Origin: Bacteroidetes bacterium GWA2_40_15 | GTDB taxonomy: Bacteria; Bacteroidota; Bacteroidia; Bacteroidales; VadinHA17 | Direction: 5' to 3' | DNA length: 64,000 nucleotides | Assembly (NCBI GenBank): GCA_001768195.1 | Contig: MENI01000110.1 | Span: forward strand, 1-64,000 | In this document: positions 17,884 through 28,438 of the stretch, piece by piece | Position numbering within the stretch: position 1 is the stretch's first letter | Layout of the letters: each line of letters opens with the position of its first letter | Notes under the pieces: model-generated | Databases searched by the model: none | What the model saw: only the letters and a program-made list of their open reading frames with translations | Told to the model about the DNA's origin: nothing | Translations under genes and position numbers: made by a program

Positions 17884-19131
17884 ATGAATTGTACTCCTGT
17901 TTTTAAGAAGGTAGTTAAAGCAAACCAGATGATGAATACACTGGATGCAAACACTGTTAATAAAGTGCTTCTGCTGGTTGCTGATGCTGCTGTTAAAAAC
18001 TCTGATCTGATTCTTTCTGAGAACAGGAAAGATCTGATCAGAATGGATGAATCAGATCCCAGGTATGACAGGCTGAAGCTAACTGAATCGCGTATTAAGT
18101 CAATTGCAGGAGATATCAGGAAAGTTTCCGGACTTCAGTCACCCCTGGGAAGGATCATATCAGATGCAACCATGCCAAACGGTCTGAGAATTTCCCGGAT
18201 ATCTGTCCCTTTCGGGGTTATAGGTATAATTTATGAAGCAAGGCCAAATGTAACTTTTGATGTTTTTTCACTCTGCTTTAAATCGGGTAATGCCTGCATA
18301 CTTAAGGGAGGAAGCGATGCAATTAATTCCAATACTGCTATAGTTCGAATAATCAGGTCAATACTTGAAGAGAACAATATAAATCCGGATGTTCTTACAC
18401 TGCTTCCTGCAGGCAGGAGTGAAACAGCTCAATTGCTTAATGCCCGCCATTATGTCGATCTGATTATACCAAGAGGAAGCAGAAATCTCATCGATTTTGT
18501 ACGTGAAAATGCCACTATTCCTGTTATAGAGACCGGTGCGGGCATCTGCCATACATATTTTGATGAATTTGGCGACAGGGAGAAAGGCAGGCTGATAATC
18601 CACAATGCCAAAACAAGGCGTGTGAGTGTATGTAATGCGCTTGACTGCCTGGTGATTCATGAAAAAAGACTTGGTGATCTCGAACATCTGGTAGGCCTGT
18701 GTGAAAGTTCAGATGTGGTTATTTATGCTGACAGTAAGGCATATAGATTTCTGAAGGGAAAATATCCGTCACATTTACTTAAGAAGGCTGACAGGAGTTC
18801 CTTTGGTACAGAATTCCTTTCATATAAAATGGCAGTTAAAACCGTAAGTTCTTTTGATGAAGCTGTCTTCCACATAAACTTATTTGGGTCTAAACACAGT
18901 GAAGCTATAATTTCCGAAAACAAAAAACGGATAGAGTTGTTTAACAGATCGGTTGATGCATCTTCGGTTTATGCCAATACATCCACGGCATTTACTGATG
19001 GCGCTGAATTCGGACTGGGGGCTGAGATAGGCATCTCAACACAAAAACTACATGCACGGGGACCAATGGCTCTTGAAGCTTTAACTACCTACAAGTGGAT
19101 AATTGAAGGTGACGGACAGATTCGTAATTGA
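17884..19131 (+). CDS. proA: Gamma-glutamyl phosphate reductase
   Basis: ProA reduces gamma-glutamyl phosphate to glutamate semialdehyde with NADPH, the second step of proline synthesis. The 415-residue length is normal. It has the family motifs [17 protein letters not shown] and LKGGSDA. The catalytic Cys of the aldehyde dehydrogenase fold is in [13 protein letters not shown], and the C-terminal signature [20 protein letters not shown] is clear. It lies 62 bp after proB and 18 bp before the aconitase gene, on the same strand. Confidence 0.96.
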   Translation: MNCTPVFKKVVKANQMMNTLDANTVNKVLLLVADAAVKNSDLILSENRKDLIRMDESDPRYDRLKLTESRIKSIAGDIRKVSGLQSPLGRIISDATMPNGLRISRISVPFGVIGIIYEARPNVTFDVFSLCFKSGNACILKGGSDAINSNTAIVRIIRSILEENNINPDVLTLLPAGRSETAQLLNARHYVDLIIPRGSRNLIDFVRENATIPVIETGAGICHTYFDEFGDREKGRLIIHNAKTRRVSVCNALDCLVIHEKRLGDLEHLVGLCESSDVVIYADSKAYRFLKGKYPSHLLKKADRSSFGTEFLSYKMAVKTVSSFDEAVFHINLFGSKHSEAIISENKKRIELFNRSVDASSVYANTSTAFTDGAEFGLGAEIGISTQKLHARGPMALEALTTYKWIIEGDGQIRN

Positions 19132-19149
19132 TACTTATTATAAACAGAT

Positions 19150-21417
19150 ATGATATTTGATATTGAAATGATAAGTTCCTTCTACAGGAACATGCCGGCA
19201 AAGCTCGCTGAAATCAGAAATGTACTTAAACGCCCTCTTACTGTCAGTGAGAAGATCCTTTACACACATCTCTTTCCGGGTAACCCGGTTGCTTCCTGCA
19301 ATCGCGGTGTTGATTATGTTGATTTTGCTCCCGACCGGGTTGCAATGCAGGATGCAACAGCACAGATGGCACTCCTCCAGTTCATGATGGCGGGGAAGAA
19401 ACAGACTGCAGTCCCTTCATCGGTGCACTGCGATCATCTTATTATGGCAAAATCGGGAGCAGAAGCTGATATGAAAACAGCATTTACCGGAAATAAGGAG
19501 GTATATGATTTTCTTAGTACTGTTTGCAACAAATACAATATTGGTTTCTGGAATCCGGGCGCAGGGATAATTCATCAGATAGTACTTGAAAACTATGCAT
19601 TTCCGGGAGGAATGATGATAGGAACTGATTCTCATACGCCTAATGCAGGTGGTCTTGGCATGGTTGCTATCGGAGTGGGAGGTGCCGATGCTGTCGATGT
19701 GATGACAGGTATGGCATGGGAATTGAAGCTACCCCGTCTGATAGGTATAAAACTCACCGGCAGACTCAACGGATGGGCATCGCCAAAGGATATTATCCTG
19801 AAAGTCGCCGGAATACTTTCTGTTAGTGGTGGAACAGGATGTATCGTCGAGTATTTTGGGGAAGGAGCTGAAGCACTTTCTTCCACAGGAAAAGCAACTA
19901 TCTGTAATATGGGAGCTGAGATCGGGGCAACCTGCTCATTGTTCGGATATGATGAGGCTATGGCAAGGTACCTCACCGCTACCGGAAGAAAGGAAGTAGC
20001 TGATATGGCACTGGCCATTGGGGAACACCTGAGATCTGATATTGAGGTGCTTACATCGCCTGAAAAATACTATGATCAATACCTTGAGATAAACCTTTCA
20101 GAACTTGAACCTTATATCAACGGGCCATTTACTCCGGATCTGGCAACTCCTATCTCAAAAATGAAAGAGACTGCAGAGAAGTACGGCTGGCCTGTAGATA
20201 TAGAGGTAGGACTGATAGGTTCCTGTACAAATTCATCTTACGAAGATATTTCACGGGCGGCTTCAGTTGTGAAAAATGCTCTTGCGGTAAAACTCTCAGC
20301 AAAATCTGAATTCAAGATTACCCCGGGATCCGAACAAATAAAGCACATAGCTGAACGGGATGGTTACCTTAAGCTGTTCGAAGAGATCGGAGGGGAAGTT
20401 TTTGCTAACGCATGCGGCCCATGCATTGGTCAGTGGGATAGGAAAGGCTCAGACAAGAGTCCTGTTAATTCTGTTATTCATTCTTTCAACAGGAACTTTG
20501 CAAAACGTACTGACGGCAATCCTAATACAAATGCTTTTGTTGCATCACCAGAGATCGTGACTGCAATTGCCATATCAGGAAAACTGACATTCAATCCCCT
20601 TACAGATACTCTGATAAATAAAGATGGCGAGGCAGTAAAAATTGCTGAACCATCAGGATTTGAACTTCCTCCCAATGGTTTCGGTAAGATTGATAACGGT
20701 TACCAGGAACCTTCAAAGGATGGGAGGAATATTGAGATAGCTATTGCCGGGGATTCAGACCGGCTGCAGTATTTGTCTCCGTTCGGAGAATGGGACGGAA
20801 AAGATTATCATAATCTGCCTCTTCTTATCAAAGCAAAAGGAAAATGCACAACAGACCACATCTCAATGGCCGGTTTCTGGCTCAAATACCGGGGACATCT
20901 GGAGAATATTTCCAATAATTATATGATTGGGGCAATAAACTTCTTCAATAATAAAGCGAATGAAATACTTAATCAGCTGACAGGAAAATATGATACGGTG
21001 CCGGCTGTTACAAAGGCGTATAAATCAGCAGGAATAGGATCGGTGGTTGTCGGGGAAGAGAATTTTGGTGAGGGATCTTCACGTGAACATGCTGCTATGG
21101 AGCCCAGATACCTTAATGTAAAAGCTGTGCTTGTAAAATCGTTTGCCAGGATTCATGAGACCAATCTCAAAAAGCAGGGCATCCTGCCGCTTACATTTAC
21201 TGATAAGAGTGATTATGACAGGATAAGGGAGAGTGACAAAATATGCATTACAGGTCTTCACGAAATGGCTCCCGGAAAATCCCTCAGAGTCGTACTGCAG
21301 CACTCTGATGAAACAAAAGAGGAGATCGCTGCCATACATACTTACAACGAATCGCAGATTGACTGGTTCAGAGCAGGCAGTGCACTGAATCTGATAAGAA
21401 AATCAATGGATTACTAA
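19150..21417 (+). CDS. acn: Aconitate hydratase
   Basis: Aconitase interconverts citrate and isocitrate through a 4Fe-4S cluster. The 755-residue protein carries the three cluster Cys residues, in [10 protein letters not shown] and in [10 protein letters not shown]. The C-terminal swivel domain contains [14 protein letters not shown] with its substrate-binding Arg and Ser. The overall form resembles mitochondrial-type aconitase (no iron-responsive-element-type extension). It is followed 45 bp later by isocitrate dehydrogenase, as expected for a metabolic unit. Confidence 0.95.
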   Translation: MIFDIEMISSFYRNMPAKLAEIRNVLKRPLTVSEKILYTHLFPGNPVASCNRGVDYVDFAPDRVAMQDATAQMALLQFMMAGKKQTAVPSSVHCDHLIMAKSGAEADMKTAFTGNKEVYDFLSTVCNKYNIGFWNPGAGIIHQIVLENYAFPGGMMIGTDSHTPNAGGLGMVAIGVGGADAVDVMTGMAWELKLPRLIGIKLTGRLNGWASPKDIILKVAGILSVSGGTGCIVEYFGEGAEALSSTGKATICNMGAEIGATCSLFGYDEAMARYLTATGRKEVADMALAIGEHLRSDIEVLTSPEKYYDQYLEINLSELEPYINGPFTPDLATPISKMKETAEKYGWPVDIEVGLIGSCTNSSYEDISRAASVVKNALAVKLSAKSEFKITPGSEQIKHIAERDGYLKLFEEIGGEVFANACGPCIGQWDRKGSDKSPVNSVIHSFNRNFAKRTDGNPNTNAFVASPEIVTAIAISGKLTFNPLTDTLINKDGEAVKIAEPSGFELPPNGFGKIDNGYQEPSKDGRNIEIAIAGDSDRLQYLSPFGEWDGKDYHNLPLLIKAKGKCTTDHISMAGFWLKYRGHLENISNNYMIGAINFFNNKANEILNQLTGKYDTVPAVTKAYKSAGIGSVVVGEENFGEGSSREHAAMEPRYLNVKAVLVKSFARIHETNLKKQGILPLTFTDKSDYDRIRESDKICITGLHEMAPGKSLRVVLQHSDETKEEIAAIHTYNESQIDWFRAGSALNLIRKSMDY

Positions 21418-21462
21418 CAATAATTAGGTATTTAAACTATCTTTAAAACAATTATTAAATAT

Positions 21463-22728
21463 ATGATACCAGAGAAAATTTTACTGAAGAATGGCAAGCT
21501 GATTGTTCCTGAGAATCCAATTATTCCCTTTATAGAAGGTGATGGAACAGGTCCTGATATATGGAAAGCATCTGTCAGGGTATTTGATGCTGCTGTAAAT
21601 AAGGCATATAATGGTAAAAGGAAAGTTGAATGGAAAGAGGTTCTTGCAGGCGAAAAGGCCTTTAAGCTAACCGGTAGCTGGCTTCCCGATCAGACCCTTG
21701 CCGATTTCAGGGAATTTATGGTAGGTATTAAAGGTCCACTTACAACTCCGGTTGGAGAGGGCATGCGTTCATTGAATGTTGCACTTCGGCAGATGCTTGA
21801 TCTCTACACCTGTTACAGACCTGTCAGGTACTTTAAAGGTGTACCGAGCCCTGTGAAAAAACCTGAACTGGTCAATATGCACATATTCAGGGAAAATACT
21901 GAAGATATCTATGCCGGAATTGAGTTTATGCATGGACTTCCTGAAACTGAAAAAGTAAAGAAGTTCCTCATAGAAGAGATGGGTGTAAAAAAGATCAGGT
22001 TCCCTGAAACGACTTCTATCGCGATAAAACCTGTTTCTGTTGAAGGTACAGAAAGACTTGTGCGTCAGGCAATAAAATATGCAATCCGTAAGAAGCTTCC
22101 ATCAGTTACCATTGTTCATAAAGGTAATATCATGAAATATACTGAAGGTGCTTTTATGAAATGGGGGTATGCTCTTGCCGAAAGAGAATTTAAGGATCAG
22201 GTTTTTACCTGGAATCAGCATAAACTGATCGCTGACAAACAGGGTGTTGAAACGGCTGATAAAATGCAGAAACAGGCGGAAGAATCAGGTAAAGTGATAA
22301 TCAAGGATGTTATTGCCGATGCTTTCCTTCAGCAGATACTTACCCGTCCTGCCGAATACTCTGTAATCGCTACGCTTAATCTTAACGGCGACTATATCTC
22401 CGATGCCCTTGCTGCAATTGTAGGCGGGATAGGGATTGCTCCGGGGGCTAATATCAACTACGAAACCGGGCATGCAATATTTGAGGCAACTCACGGGACT
22501 GCACCAAAGTACGCTGATCAGGACAAGGTGAATCCGGGCTCTGTTATATTATCCGGGGCACTAATGTTCGAATATATGGGATGGGATGAGGTTTCAGCGT
22601 ATATTTGTTCAGGTCTTGAAAAAACAATTCTGAGTAAGAAGGTTACATATGATTTTCACAGGCTGATGGAGAATGCCTCGCTTGTGAAAACATCTGAGTT
22701 CGGTGATGAAATTATTTCAAATATTTAG
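21463..22728 (+). CDS. icd: NADP-dependent isocitrate dehydrogenase
   Basis: This enzyme oxidatively decarboxylates isocitrate to 2-oxoglutarate. The 421 residues match the E. coli Icd type: [12 protein letters not shown] near the start, [14 protein letters not shown] for substrate binding and [17 protein letters not shown] near the C terminus. NADP preference is suggested by the Lys-Tyr of APKYA and by Y-x-x-x-R in TYDFHRLME, which correspond to the cofactor-specifying residues of the E. coli enzyme. It sits between aconitase and citrate synthase. Confidence 0.95.
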   Translation: MIPEKILLKNGKLIVPENPIIPFIEGDGTGPDIWKASVRVFDAAVNKAYNGKRKVEWKEVLAGEKAFKLTGSWLPDQTLADFREFMVGIKGPLTTPVGEGMRSLNVALRQMLDLYTCYRPVRYFKGVPSPVKKPELVNMHIFRENTEDIYAGIEFMHGLPETEKVKKFLIEEMGVKKIRFPETTSIAIKPVSVEGTERLVRQAIKYAIRKKLPSVTIVHKGNIMKYTEGAFMKWGYALAEREFKDQVFTWNQHKLIADKQGVETADKMQKQAEESGKVIIKDVIADAFLQQILTRPAEYSVIATLNLNGDYISDALAAIVGGIGIAPGANINYETGHAIFEATHGTAPKYADQDKVNPGSVILSGALMFEYMGWDEVSAYICSGLEKTILSKKVTYDFHRLMENASLVKTSEFGDEIISNI

Positions 22729-22754
22729 TTGATAATTATAAAAACAGTATTCTC

Positions 22755-24110
22755 ATGAGAGCTGATTTCTTTACCAGTTTGGAAACAGAAGTAAGACAGG
22801 CATGTCAGATTGACACTGAGCTGTTTGAACAGTTTGATGTCAAACGGGGATTAAGGAATAAAGATGGTACAGGTGTTCTGGTTGGCCTGACCAATATCGG
22901 AGAGGTTGTGGGCTATAAGAAAGAAGATGGGAAAGTTGTGGCAATCCCGGGCAGACTTCTTTACAGAGGTATTGATATTGAGGATATTACCCATGGTTTT
23001 CAGCAGGAGAACAGGCATGGGTTTGATGAGACTGTTTTCCTTCTTCTGATCGGGCGCCTTCCCAAAAAGGATGAATTGAAGGAGTTCTCGGATTACATGG
23101 CTTCATTGCGATCACTTCCTGATGACTTTACCAAAGACATGATTCTATCGATGAAGGGAAAGGATGTACTTAACATACTTGCCCGTTCAGTACTTGGTTT
23201 ATATACTCTCGATGAAAAACCTGATGACATATCGCTTGATAACATGTTTAAACAGTCGCTTAATCTGATGGCAAAATTTCCAACCATTGTTGCATATTCT
23301 TACCAGGCTTTAAGACATCTCTATCAGCGAAAAACACTATCGATCCGTCATCCTCAGACAAACATGACCACAGCTGAGAATTTCCTTTACCTCATAAAAG
23401 GTGACTGTACCGGTTTTACAAAACTTGAGGCTGACGTTCTCGACCTGTTGCTTGTTCTGCATGCAGAGCACGGAGGCGGAAACAACTCTTCATTTACCAT
23501 GAGGGTAACAAGCTCTTCAGAAACTGACATCTATTCTTCAATTACATCTGCAATCGCATCTCTGAAGGGACCATTGCACGGAGGTGCAAATATAAGGGTC
23601 CTTGAAATGATGGGGGATATTAAGGCACATGTTAAGGACTGGACAAGTGAGACTGAGATTGAAGCGTATCTTCTGAAGATCCTTAATAAAAAGGCCAATG
23701 ATTTTTCAGGAAAAATTTACGGTATAGGTCACGCAGTTTATACAATATCAGATCCTCGCGCTGCAATTCTTAAAACAAAGGCAAGAGAGCTTGCTATTGA
23801 AAAGGGACGGCTTGATGAGTTCGAACTATATTCCCTTGTGGAGAAACTGACTCCTGAAGTTCTGAGAGTTTTTAAAGGAGAGAAATTCACAAAGGTTGTA
23901 TGTATAAATGTTGATTTCTATTCAGGATTTGTTTATGCATGCCTTGATGTTCCCAAGGAACTCTATACCCCTCTGTTCGCAGTGGCAAGGGCTTCAGGAT
24001 GGTGTACCCACCGTATAGAGGAGCTGACATTCTCGGCTAAAAGAATTATCCGCCCTGCATTTAAAAATGTATACGGGACAAAAGATTATATTCCAATGAA
24101 TGACAGGTAA
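22755..24110 (+). CDS. gltA: Citrate synthase
   Basis: Citrate synthase condenses acetyl-CoA with oxaloacetate. The 451-residue protein shows the catalytic residues of the family: His in LHAEHGGGNN, His in GPLHGGAN and Asp in INVDFYSGFVY. The N-terminal part has the beta-hairpin region GVLVGLTNIGEVVGYKKEDG, typical of the Bacteroidota form. It starts 26 bp after icd. The gene symbol follows common use; a 2-methylcitrate activity cannot be excluded from sequence. Confidence 0.92.
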   Translation: MRADFFTSLETEVRQACQIDTELFEQFDVKRGLRNKDGTGVLVGLTNIGEVVGYKKEDGKVVAIPGRLLYRGIDIEDITHGFQQENRHGFDETVFLLLIGRLPKKDELKEFSDYMASLRSLPDDFTKDMILSMKGKDVLNILARSVLGLYTLDEKPDDISLDNMFKQSLNLMAKFPTIVAYSYQALRHLYQRKTLSIRHPQTNMTTAENFLYLIKGDCTGFTKLEADVLDLLLVLHAEHGGGNNSSFTMRVTSSSETDIYSSITSAIASLKGPLHGGANIRVLEMMGDIKAHVKDWTSETEIEAYLLKILNKKANDFSGKIYGIGHAVYTISDPRAAILKTKARELAIEKGRLDEFELYSLVEKLTPEVLRVFKGEKFTKVVCINVDFYSGFVYACLDVPKELYTPLFAVARASGWCTHRIEELTFSAKRIIRPAFKNVYGTKDYIPMNDR

Positions 24111-24121
24111 TTTGTAAAAAA

Positions 24122-25456
24122 ATGAATCAGGACAACGAAAAATTTGATGTTCTTATAGTAGGAGGAGGGGTAGTAGGAACTGCCCTCCTTTATACTTTAA
24201 GCAGGTATAGTGATATAAAGAATATTTGTCTGATTGAAAAATACTCAGACTTTGGACTGGTGAATTCCGCATCTTATAATAATAGCCAGACTCTTCATTT
24301 TGGAGATATAGAAACCAACTACTCGATTGAGAAAGCCAGAAGCGTTAAGCGAATGGCAGATATGGTTATGAGATATGTTGAGCAGGAAAAGGATGCACCT
24401 GGCAGCGAAAAATTGTTCAGTAAGTACTCTAAAATGGTTCTGGCTGTCGGAAAAGAGCAGGTTGAAGGACTAAGAAAAAGGTATCCACCCTTCAGTGAGC
24501 TGTTTCCAAAACTCAGGATGATAGAGAGGGAAGAGATAGGCAGAATTGAACCCAGAGTTCTGGACGGGCGTGATCCGGATCAGGAGATACTTGCCCTGGT
24601 TACCGAAGACGGATATACAATCGATTTCAAGAGACTTTGTCATTCATTTGTTGATAATGCCCTGAAAAAGAATCCATTACTTAGTATCAATCTTCAAACG
24701 AAGATGCTTAAAATTTCAAAAACCGGTGATCATTATACTATAGTTACAAGCAAGGGGGAGATGAAGGCATCCGTAGTGGTTATTGCTGCAGGCGGCCATA
24801 GTCTTATGTATGCAAAATCGCTTGGATACGGGAAAAACCTGTCAATTCTGTCAATGGCCGGGAGCTTTTATACCGGACCAAAAGTGCTGAATGGAAAGGT
24901 TTATACCATTCAGCAGCCAAAGTTGCCTTTCGCTGCAATTCATGGCGATCCGGAAGTGCACAGCGCTGATGTAACAAGGTTTGGACCTACTGCCAAACCA
25001 ATATTTCAGCTTGAAAGGCATAACTTTCCGTCATTCCGGGAGTACTGGAAAACATTTGGGCTTGGACTCAGTCCTGTAATCAGCCTGTCAAAGATTATTT
25101 TTGACAGGATTCTGTTCGCATATGTATTTATGAATTTTCTTTATGATCTGCCATATATCGGGAGAAGGTTGTTTATTAAGGAGGTAAGAAAGATAGTGCC
25201 TTCACTTAAGCTTAGCGAGCTTATGTTTGCCAGGGGAATAGGAGGTACCAGGCCACAGATTGTAAATAACACCACACGAAAGCTGGAATTGGGAGAAGCA
25301 AGGCTTACCGGTGACAATATAATAATCAGTATCACTCCGTCACCGGGTGCTTCAACCTGTCTTGGCAATGCATATTCGGATGCCTCAAAGATTGTTGAGT
25401 TCCTTGGTAACAAACATAAATTCGATAAAGAAGCATTCGAGAAAGACCTCTTTTGA
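24122..25456 (+). CDS. mqo: FAD-dependent malate:quinone oxidoreductase-like protein
   Basis: A 444-residue FAD oxidoreductase with the dinucleotide-binding motif VLIVGGGVVGTALL (Gly14-Gly19). The following SASYNNSQTLHFGDIET segment and GGTRPQIV near the C terminus resemble malate:quinone oxidoreductases. That enzyme oxidises malate to oxaloacetate and passes electrons to quinone. Its position 11 bp after citrate synthase supports this, because oxaloacetate is the other substrate of the synthase. It is somewhat shorter than the E. coli enzyme (about 548 residues), so a related 2-hydroxyacid oxidase remains possible. The last codon, TGA, runs straight into a GATTTCG repeat. Confidence 0.8.
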   Translation: MNQDNEKFDVLIVGGGVVGTALLYTLSRYSDIKNICLIEKYSDFGLVNSASYNNSQTLHFGDIETNYSIEKARSVKRMADMVMRYVEQEKDAPGSEKLFSKYSKMVLAVGKEQVEGLRKRYPPFSELFPKLRMIEREEIGRIEPRVLDGRDPDQEILALVTEDGYTIDFKRLCHSFVDNALKKNPLLSINLQTKMLKISKTGDHYTIVTSKGEMKASVVVIAAGGHSLMYAKSLGYGKNLSILSMAGSFYTGPKVLNGKVYTIQQPKLPFAAIHGDPEVHSADVTRFGPTAKPIFQLERHNFPSFREYWKTFGLGLSPVISLSKIIFDRILFAYVFMNFLYDLPYIGRRLFIKEVRKIVPSLKLSELMFARGIGGTRPQIVNNTTRKLELGEARLTGDNIIISITPSPGASTCLGNAYSDASKIVEFLGNKHKFDKEAFEKDLF

Positions 25457-25500
25457 TTTCGGATTTCGGAATGGTGAATGCGGATTTTGGATTTTTTTTA
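25455..25500. repeat. GATTTCG-type short repeat filling a convergent intergenic gap
   Basis: Two GATTTCG units begin within the mqo stop codon (25454-25456) and are followed by degenerate GGATTTTGGATTTT copies that run into TTA at 25498-25500, the stop of the converging gene. The whole gap between the two genes is made of this repeat-like sequence, ending in a T-run that could help termination. Confidence 0.55.
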
Positions 25501-27117
25501 GTTTTCGAAAGAAAATTTAAATGATTCGTTTTTCTTCGGAGCCGTTTTAAAGATCACAGCGGATGTGATATATACCTTTGTTCCTGAAGACTCGGGTCTT
25601 TTTTCACCTTTCACAACAAGTCTGACCTTGTGTTCTCCGGGCTGAAGTTTCATAATATGCCATATGCTTTCTGTATGCTGTTGTCTGGCAAAGTCATAAT
25701 ATGTGTCAATACTTCTGTGCAGAGTTCCGTCGACATAAACATCAGCTTTTCCTCCATCTTTGTACCAGTTTCCTACCAGCGAAATACCTGTTCCGCTGAA
25801 TGAGAATTCAACTTCATCATCTTTATTTTCAGCAACCATTGCCTGCTTCACTTTTTTATTATCGCTTCCTGAAAAAACTTCGTAAGGTTTCCATTTGCCT
25901 TTGAATGACCTGCCTGCTTCATCAAAAGCTGATACTCTTTTGTCAAAAACAATATCGGGAAAAGAGTTCTCATATTCCGGAGCTGAAGGCGCCTGTATTT
26001 TAACCTTGATTACCTTGTCTGTAACAGTTCCTCCATCTTTGGCAATAAGCTCATGTGCATATTTTACTGTACTGGTGACAGCAGAATTGAAAGAGTATGT
26101 TGTATAGATAAAAAGTGAATCACCCATTGCTTTAACACCTTCCTGCATGTATGAGGGCAGACCGCTGAATCCGTTTATCACTCCAAGAACTGCAAGTGCA
26201 TTTGATGGATTGCAGTCTGAATCCTGCCCGCATCGGGTTGATATCTCAAGTGTTTTCATGGGATCACCCTCTCCGTATAATAAACCCATGACTATGTATG
26301 CTCCGTTGAGTTTTGCATCAATATTGAAGGGAACGCCTGCTCCGCAGATGTCTACATCTCCCCATTTATTCTCAAGTTCCTGCCAGGCTGCCCTCCAGTC
26401 TGAAGGGTAGTGCTGATGAAGCCTGATCACATCCTTTATGATCTTGTAATAGTCGCTTTCTGCGGGAATTGAGAGGAGTGCTTTTTCGATGATTTTTGGG
26501 ATGTCTGTTTCAAAATATGCTTCGGAATAGAGAGCTGCCACAAATATTCCTCCGTAAACTCCCTCTCCGTAATTCATTATTCTGCCTATCTTATCAGCAA
26601 TCCCGGTTGCTGTTTTGGGCATACCGGGGCACATGAACCCGATGTAGTCAGCTTCAATCTGGAAATCAATGTCATCCGCATGGATATTATATTCAGGAGT
26701 TCCCGAGAGTGGTGCGAAAATACTGTCATAGTAATTCTTTCTTGCCTGCATGTTGGCATGCCATAAGCCATAACCTGCTTTTGCAAACATTTCCTGGTAT
26801 TTTTTTGAAGGGGCATCCATACCGTACTTGTCCATCGACATCAGAAATGTAAGCTGTACATAAATATCATCCTGCCACATACTCCCACGTATGTCAGCAG
26901 GTTTCCATTTTATGGAATCTTCATACGTGATACCCCTTGCCCTGAATTCTGTAGGGGCTCCATATGTCACACCAATCATTTTTCCGGCCCATCCGCCGGC
27001 TATTTTGTCTTTTAAAACCTCAGGCTTAATTGACCTGAATTCTTCTGAGTTGCTTTTACAGGAGAGAACAGCCAGTACAATGGCTGACATTGCTGAAATG
27101 AAGATTCCTTTTTTCAT
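25498..27117 (-). CDS. ADP-ribosylglycohydrolase-fold lipoprotein
   Basis: A 539-residue protein with a lipoprotein signal (hydrophobic stretch, then VLSCK with Cys at residue 20). Residues of about 35-350 are an ADP-ribosylglycohydrolase-type domain: GGWAGKMIGVTYGAPTEF at the start, WQDDIYVQ in place of the usual TDDT, and CGQDSDCNPSN as the second metal site. The Asp residues expected to bind Mg are kept. A beta-rich C-terminal domain of about 170 residues follows, with SGTGISLVGNWYKDGG, resembling a carbohydrate-binding or sialidase-type accessory module. An exported location makes removal of ADP-ribose from proteins unlikely; cleavage of another N- or O-glycosidic bond is my inference. 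It is third in a minus-strand operon. Confidence 0.8.
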   Translation of the reverse strand: MKKGIFISAMSAIVLAVLSCKSNSEEFRSIKPEVLKDKIAGGWAGKMIGVTYGAPTEFRARGITYEDSIKWKPADIRGSMWQDDIYVQLTFLMSMDKYGMDAPSKKYQEMFAKAGYGLWHANMQARKNYYDSIFAPLSGTPEYNIHADDIDFQIEADYIGFMCPGMPKTATGIADKIGRIMNYGEGVYGGIFVAALYSEAYFETDIPKIIEKALLSIPAESDYYKIIKDVIRLHQHYPSDWRAAWQELENKWGDVDICGAGVPFNIDAKLNGAYIVMGLLYGEGDPMKTLEISTRCGQDSDCNPSNALAVLGVINGFSGLPSYMQEGVKAMGDSLFIYTTYSFNSAVTSTVKYAHELIAKDGGTVTDKVIKVKIQAPSAPEYENSFPDIVFDKRVSAFDEAGRSFKGKWKPYEVFSGSDNKKVKQAMVAENKDDEVEFSFSGTGISLVGNWYKDGGKADVYVDGTLHRSIDTYYDFARQQHTESIWHIMKLQPGEHKVRLVVKGEKRPESSGTKVYITSAVIFKTAPKKNESFKFSFEN

Positions 27118-27146
27118 AATTAGTTTATTTTTTTAAATTATATTTT

Positions 27147-28427
27147 TTATCGTTTATCGTCAATAGTTTTTTTTCTCAATCTCACTTGCGGCTTATTGCC
27201 ATATTCAATTGCAACAGGCAGTCCATCGCTTAAAATAGATATTCTTGCAGCTTCTACAACCAGTTCATTTATATAACTGTTCGCAGGTGTTGCAATTATC
27301 CCTTTCTCATCAACCTCCTTTATCATAATTTTCCTTTTCTCAAGCGATTCTGATTCAGAAAGCCCTATAACTTCATTTTCAATCCGGCAGGCCATTGTCA
27401 CTGAAGCAGCAACTGATTCATAACCATATCCGATTGGTTTGTAACCCTTTCCTTCCCAGGGAACAACTTTGTAGAAGTCGGGACTTACATAATTGAAATG
27501 TGAGCCTCCGCATCCGATACCCTCAAGATATGAATGTTCCACACCCCTGAACTGGTCGTTATGCTTTATCATTCCTGTTTTTCCATCCCCTTCGAAAAAC
27601 ATCTGCAGGCTCTGGTCATTACTGCCTGCTGCCTGATCGGGATAACCTAACCCGTCAATTACAGAGAGGAGGGCATTATTTTCGAAACGTACTCTTCCAT
27701 GAGCCCACATGTATGCTTCATTGCCATTCGGGAATTTCCCTTTGATACCGGAAACTGATACTTCAATCGGTTTAAGTCCGGTTATAAAATATACCAGGTC
27801 GACATAATGGCAACCTATATAAACAAACGGATCTGTCTTATCGCATGTGAACCAGTTCTGAAAGTTGGATGACCTGTAATAATATGGTTCAATGAGTTTT
27901 GCCTCACCCATGACGAACTCTCCGAAATGAAGGAGTTCGTAACTTCTTTTTGCCATCAGCGACCTTCTGTCGAATCTTTTATGGTACTCAACCCCCACAA
28001 AGAGCCCCTTCTCATAGGCAATCTTCTCTATTTCAGCCGCCTGGTCATATTTAAGAACCAGCGGTTTCACACAAAGCACATGCTGATTATGTCTAAGAGC
28101 CTCTGTTACCACAGTGTAATGCAACTGATCGGGCATAGCCACTACTACCATCTGTTTTGGCTTCATGTTCGCGATTACCTCTTTGTACAGATCCGGGAAC
28201 TTATTCCCCTCAGGTTCCGTTACAGGTGGATATGCTTCAAAATCCTGGCCCGGAAAAGCTTCATTGATCTCTCCTGATGCTTTAAGCGCTTTTAAAGGCC
28301 CGGAATCGAGTGCGCAGACTTTTATCTCACCAACAATTCCTGTTCGTTGCAAATGATAAAGAGATGGAAGGATCAGGTCATATGTGATCATTCCTCCTCC
28401 CACAACTACTATATCAAGGGTTCTCAT
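27147..28427 (-). CDS. Gfo/Idh/MocA family oxidoreductase, cytosolic
   Basis: A 426-residue NAD(P)-dependent oxidoreductase. The Rossmann start is IVVVGGGMITYDLILP and the usual EKP motif reads VKP (LCVKPLVL), a conservative change. The C-terminal beta-sheet domain has the expected HYVDLVYFITG stretch, with a catalytic-type His. There is no signal peptide, unlike the exported relative at 60329. It lies 11 bp downstream of the aminotransferase and 29 bp upstream of the ADP-ribosylglycohydrolase-fold gene, so the three probably form one operon. Oxidation of a sugar hydroxyl to a keto group before or after transamination would fit. Confidence 0.88.
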   Translation of the reverse strand: MRTLDIVVVGGGMITYDLILPSLYHLQRTGIVGEIKVCALDSGPLKALKASGEINEAFPGQDFEAYPPVTEPEGNKFPDLYKEVIANMKPKQMVVVAMPDQLHYTVVTEALRHNQHVLCVKPLVLKYDQAAEIEKIAYEKGLFVGVEYHKRFDRRSLMAKRSYELLHFGEFVMGEAKLIEPYYYRSSNFQNWFTCDKTDPFVYIGCHYVDLVYFITGLKPIEVSVSGIKGKFPNGNEAYMWAHGRVRFENNALLSVIDGLGYPDQAAGSNDQSLQMFFEGDGKTGMIKHNDQFRGVEHSYLEGIGCGGSHFNYVSPDFYKVVPWEGKGYKPIGYGYESVAASVTMACRIENEVIGLSESESLEKRKIMIKEVDEKGIIATPANSYINELVVEAARISILSDGLPVAIEYGNKPQVRLRKKTIDDKR

Positions 28428-28438
28428 CGTTGCTGCAG

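Noticed and set aside
19632-20018. 128-codon minus-strand open frame
   Set aside because: It is wholly inside the aconitase gene on the opposite strand and looks like a codon-bias shadow.
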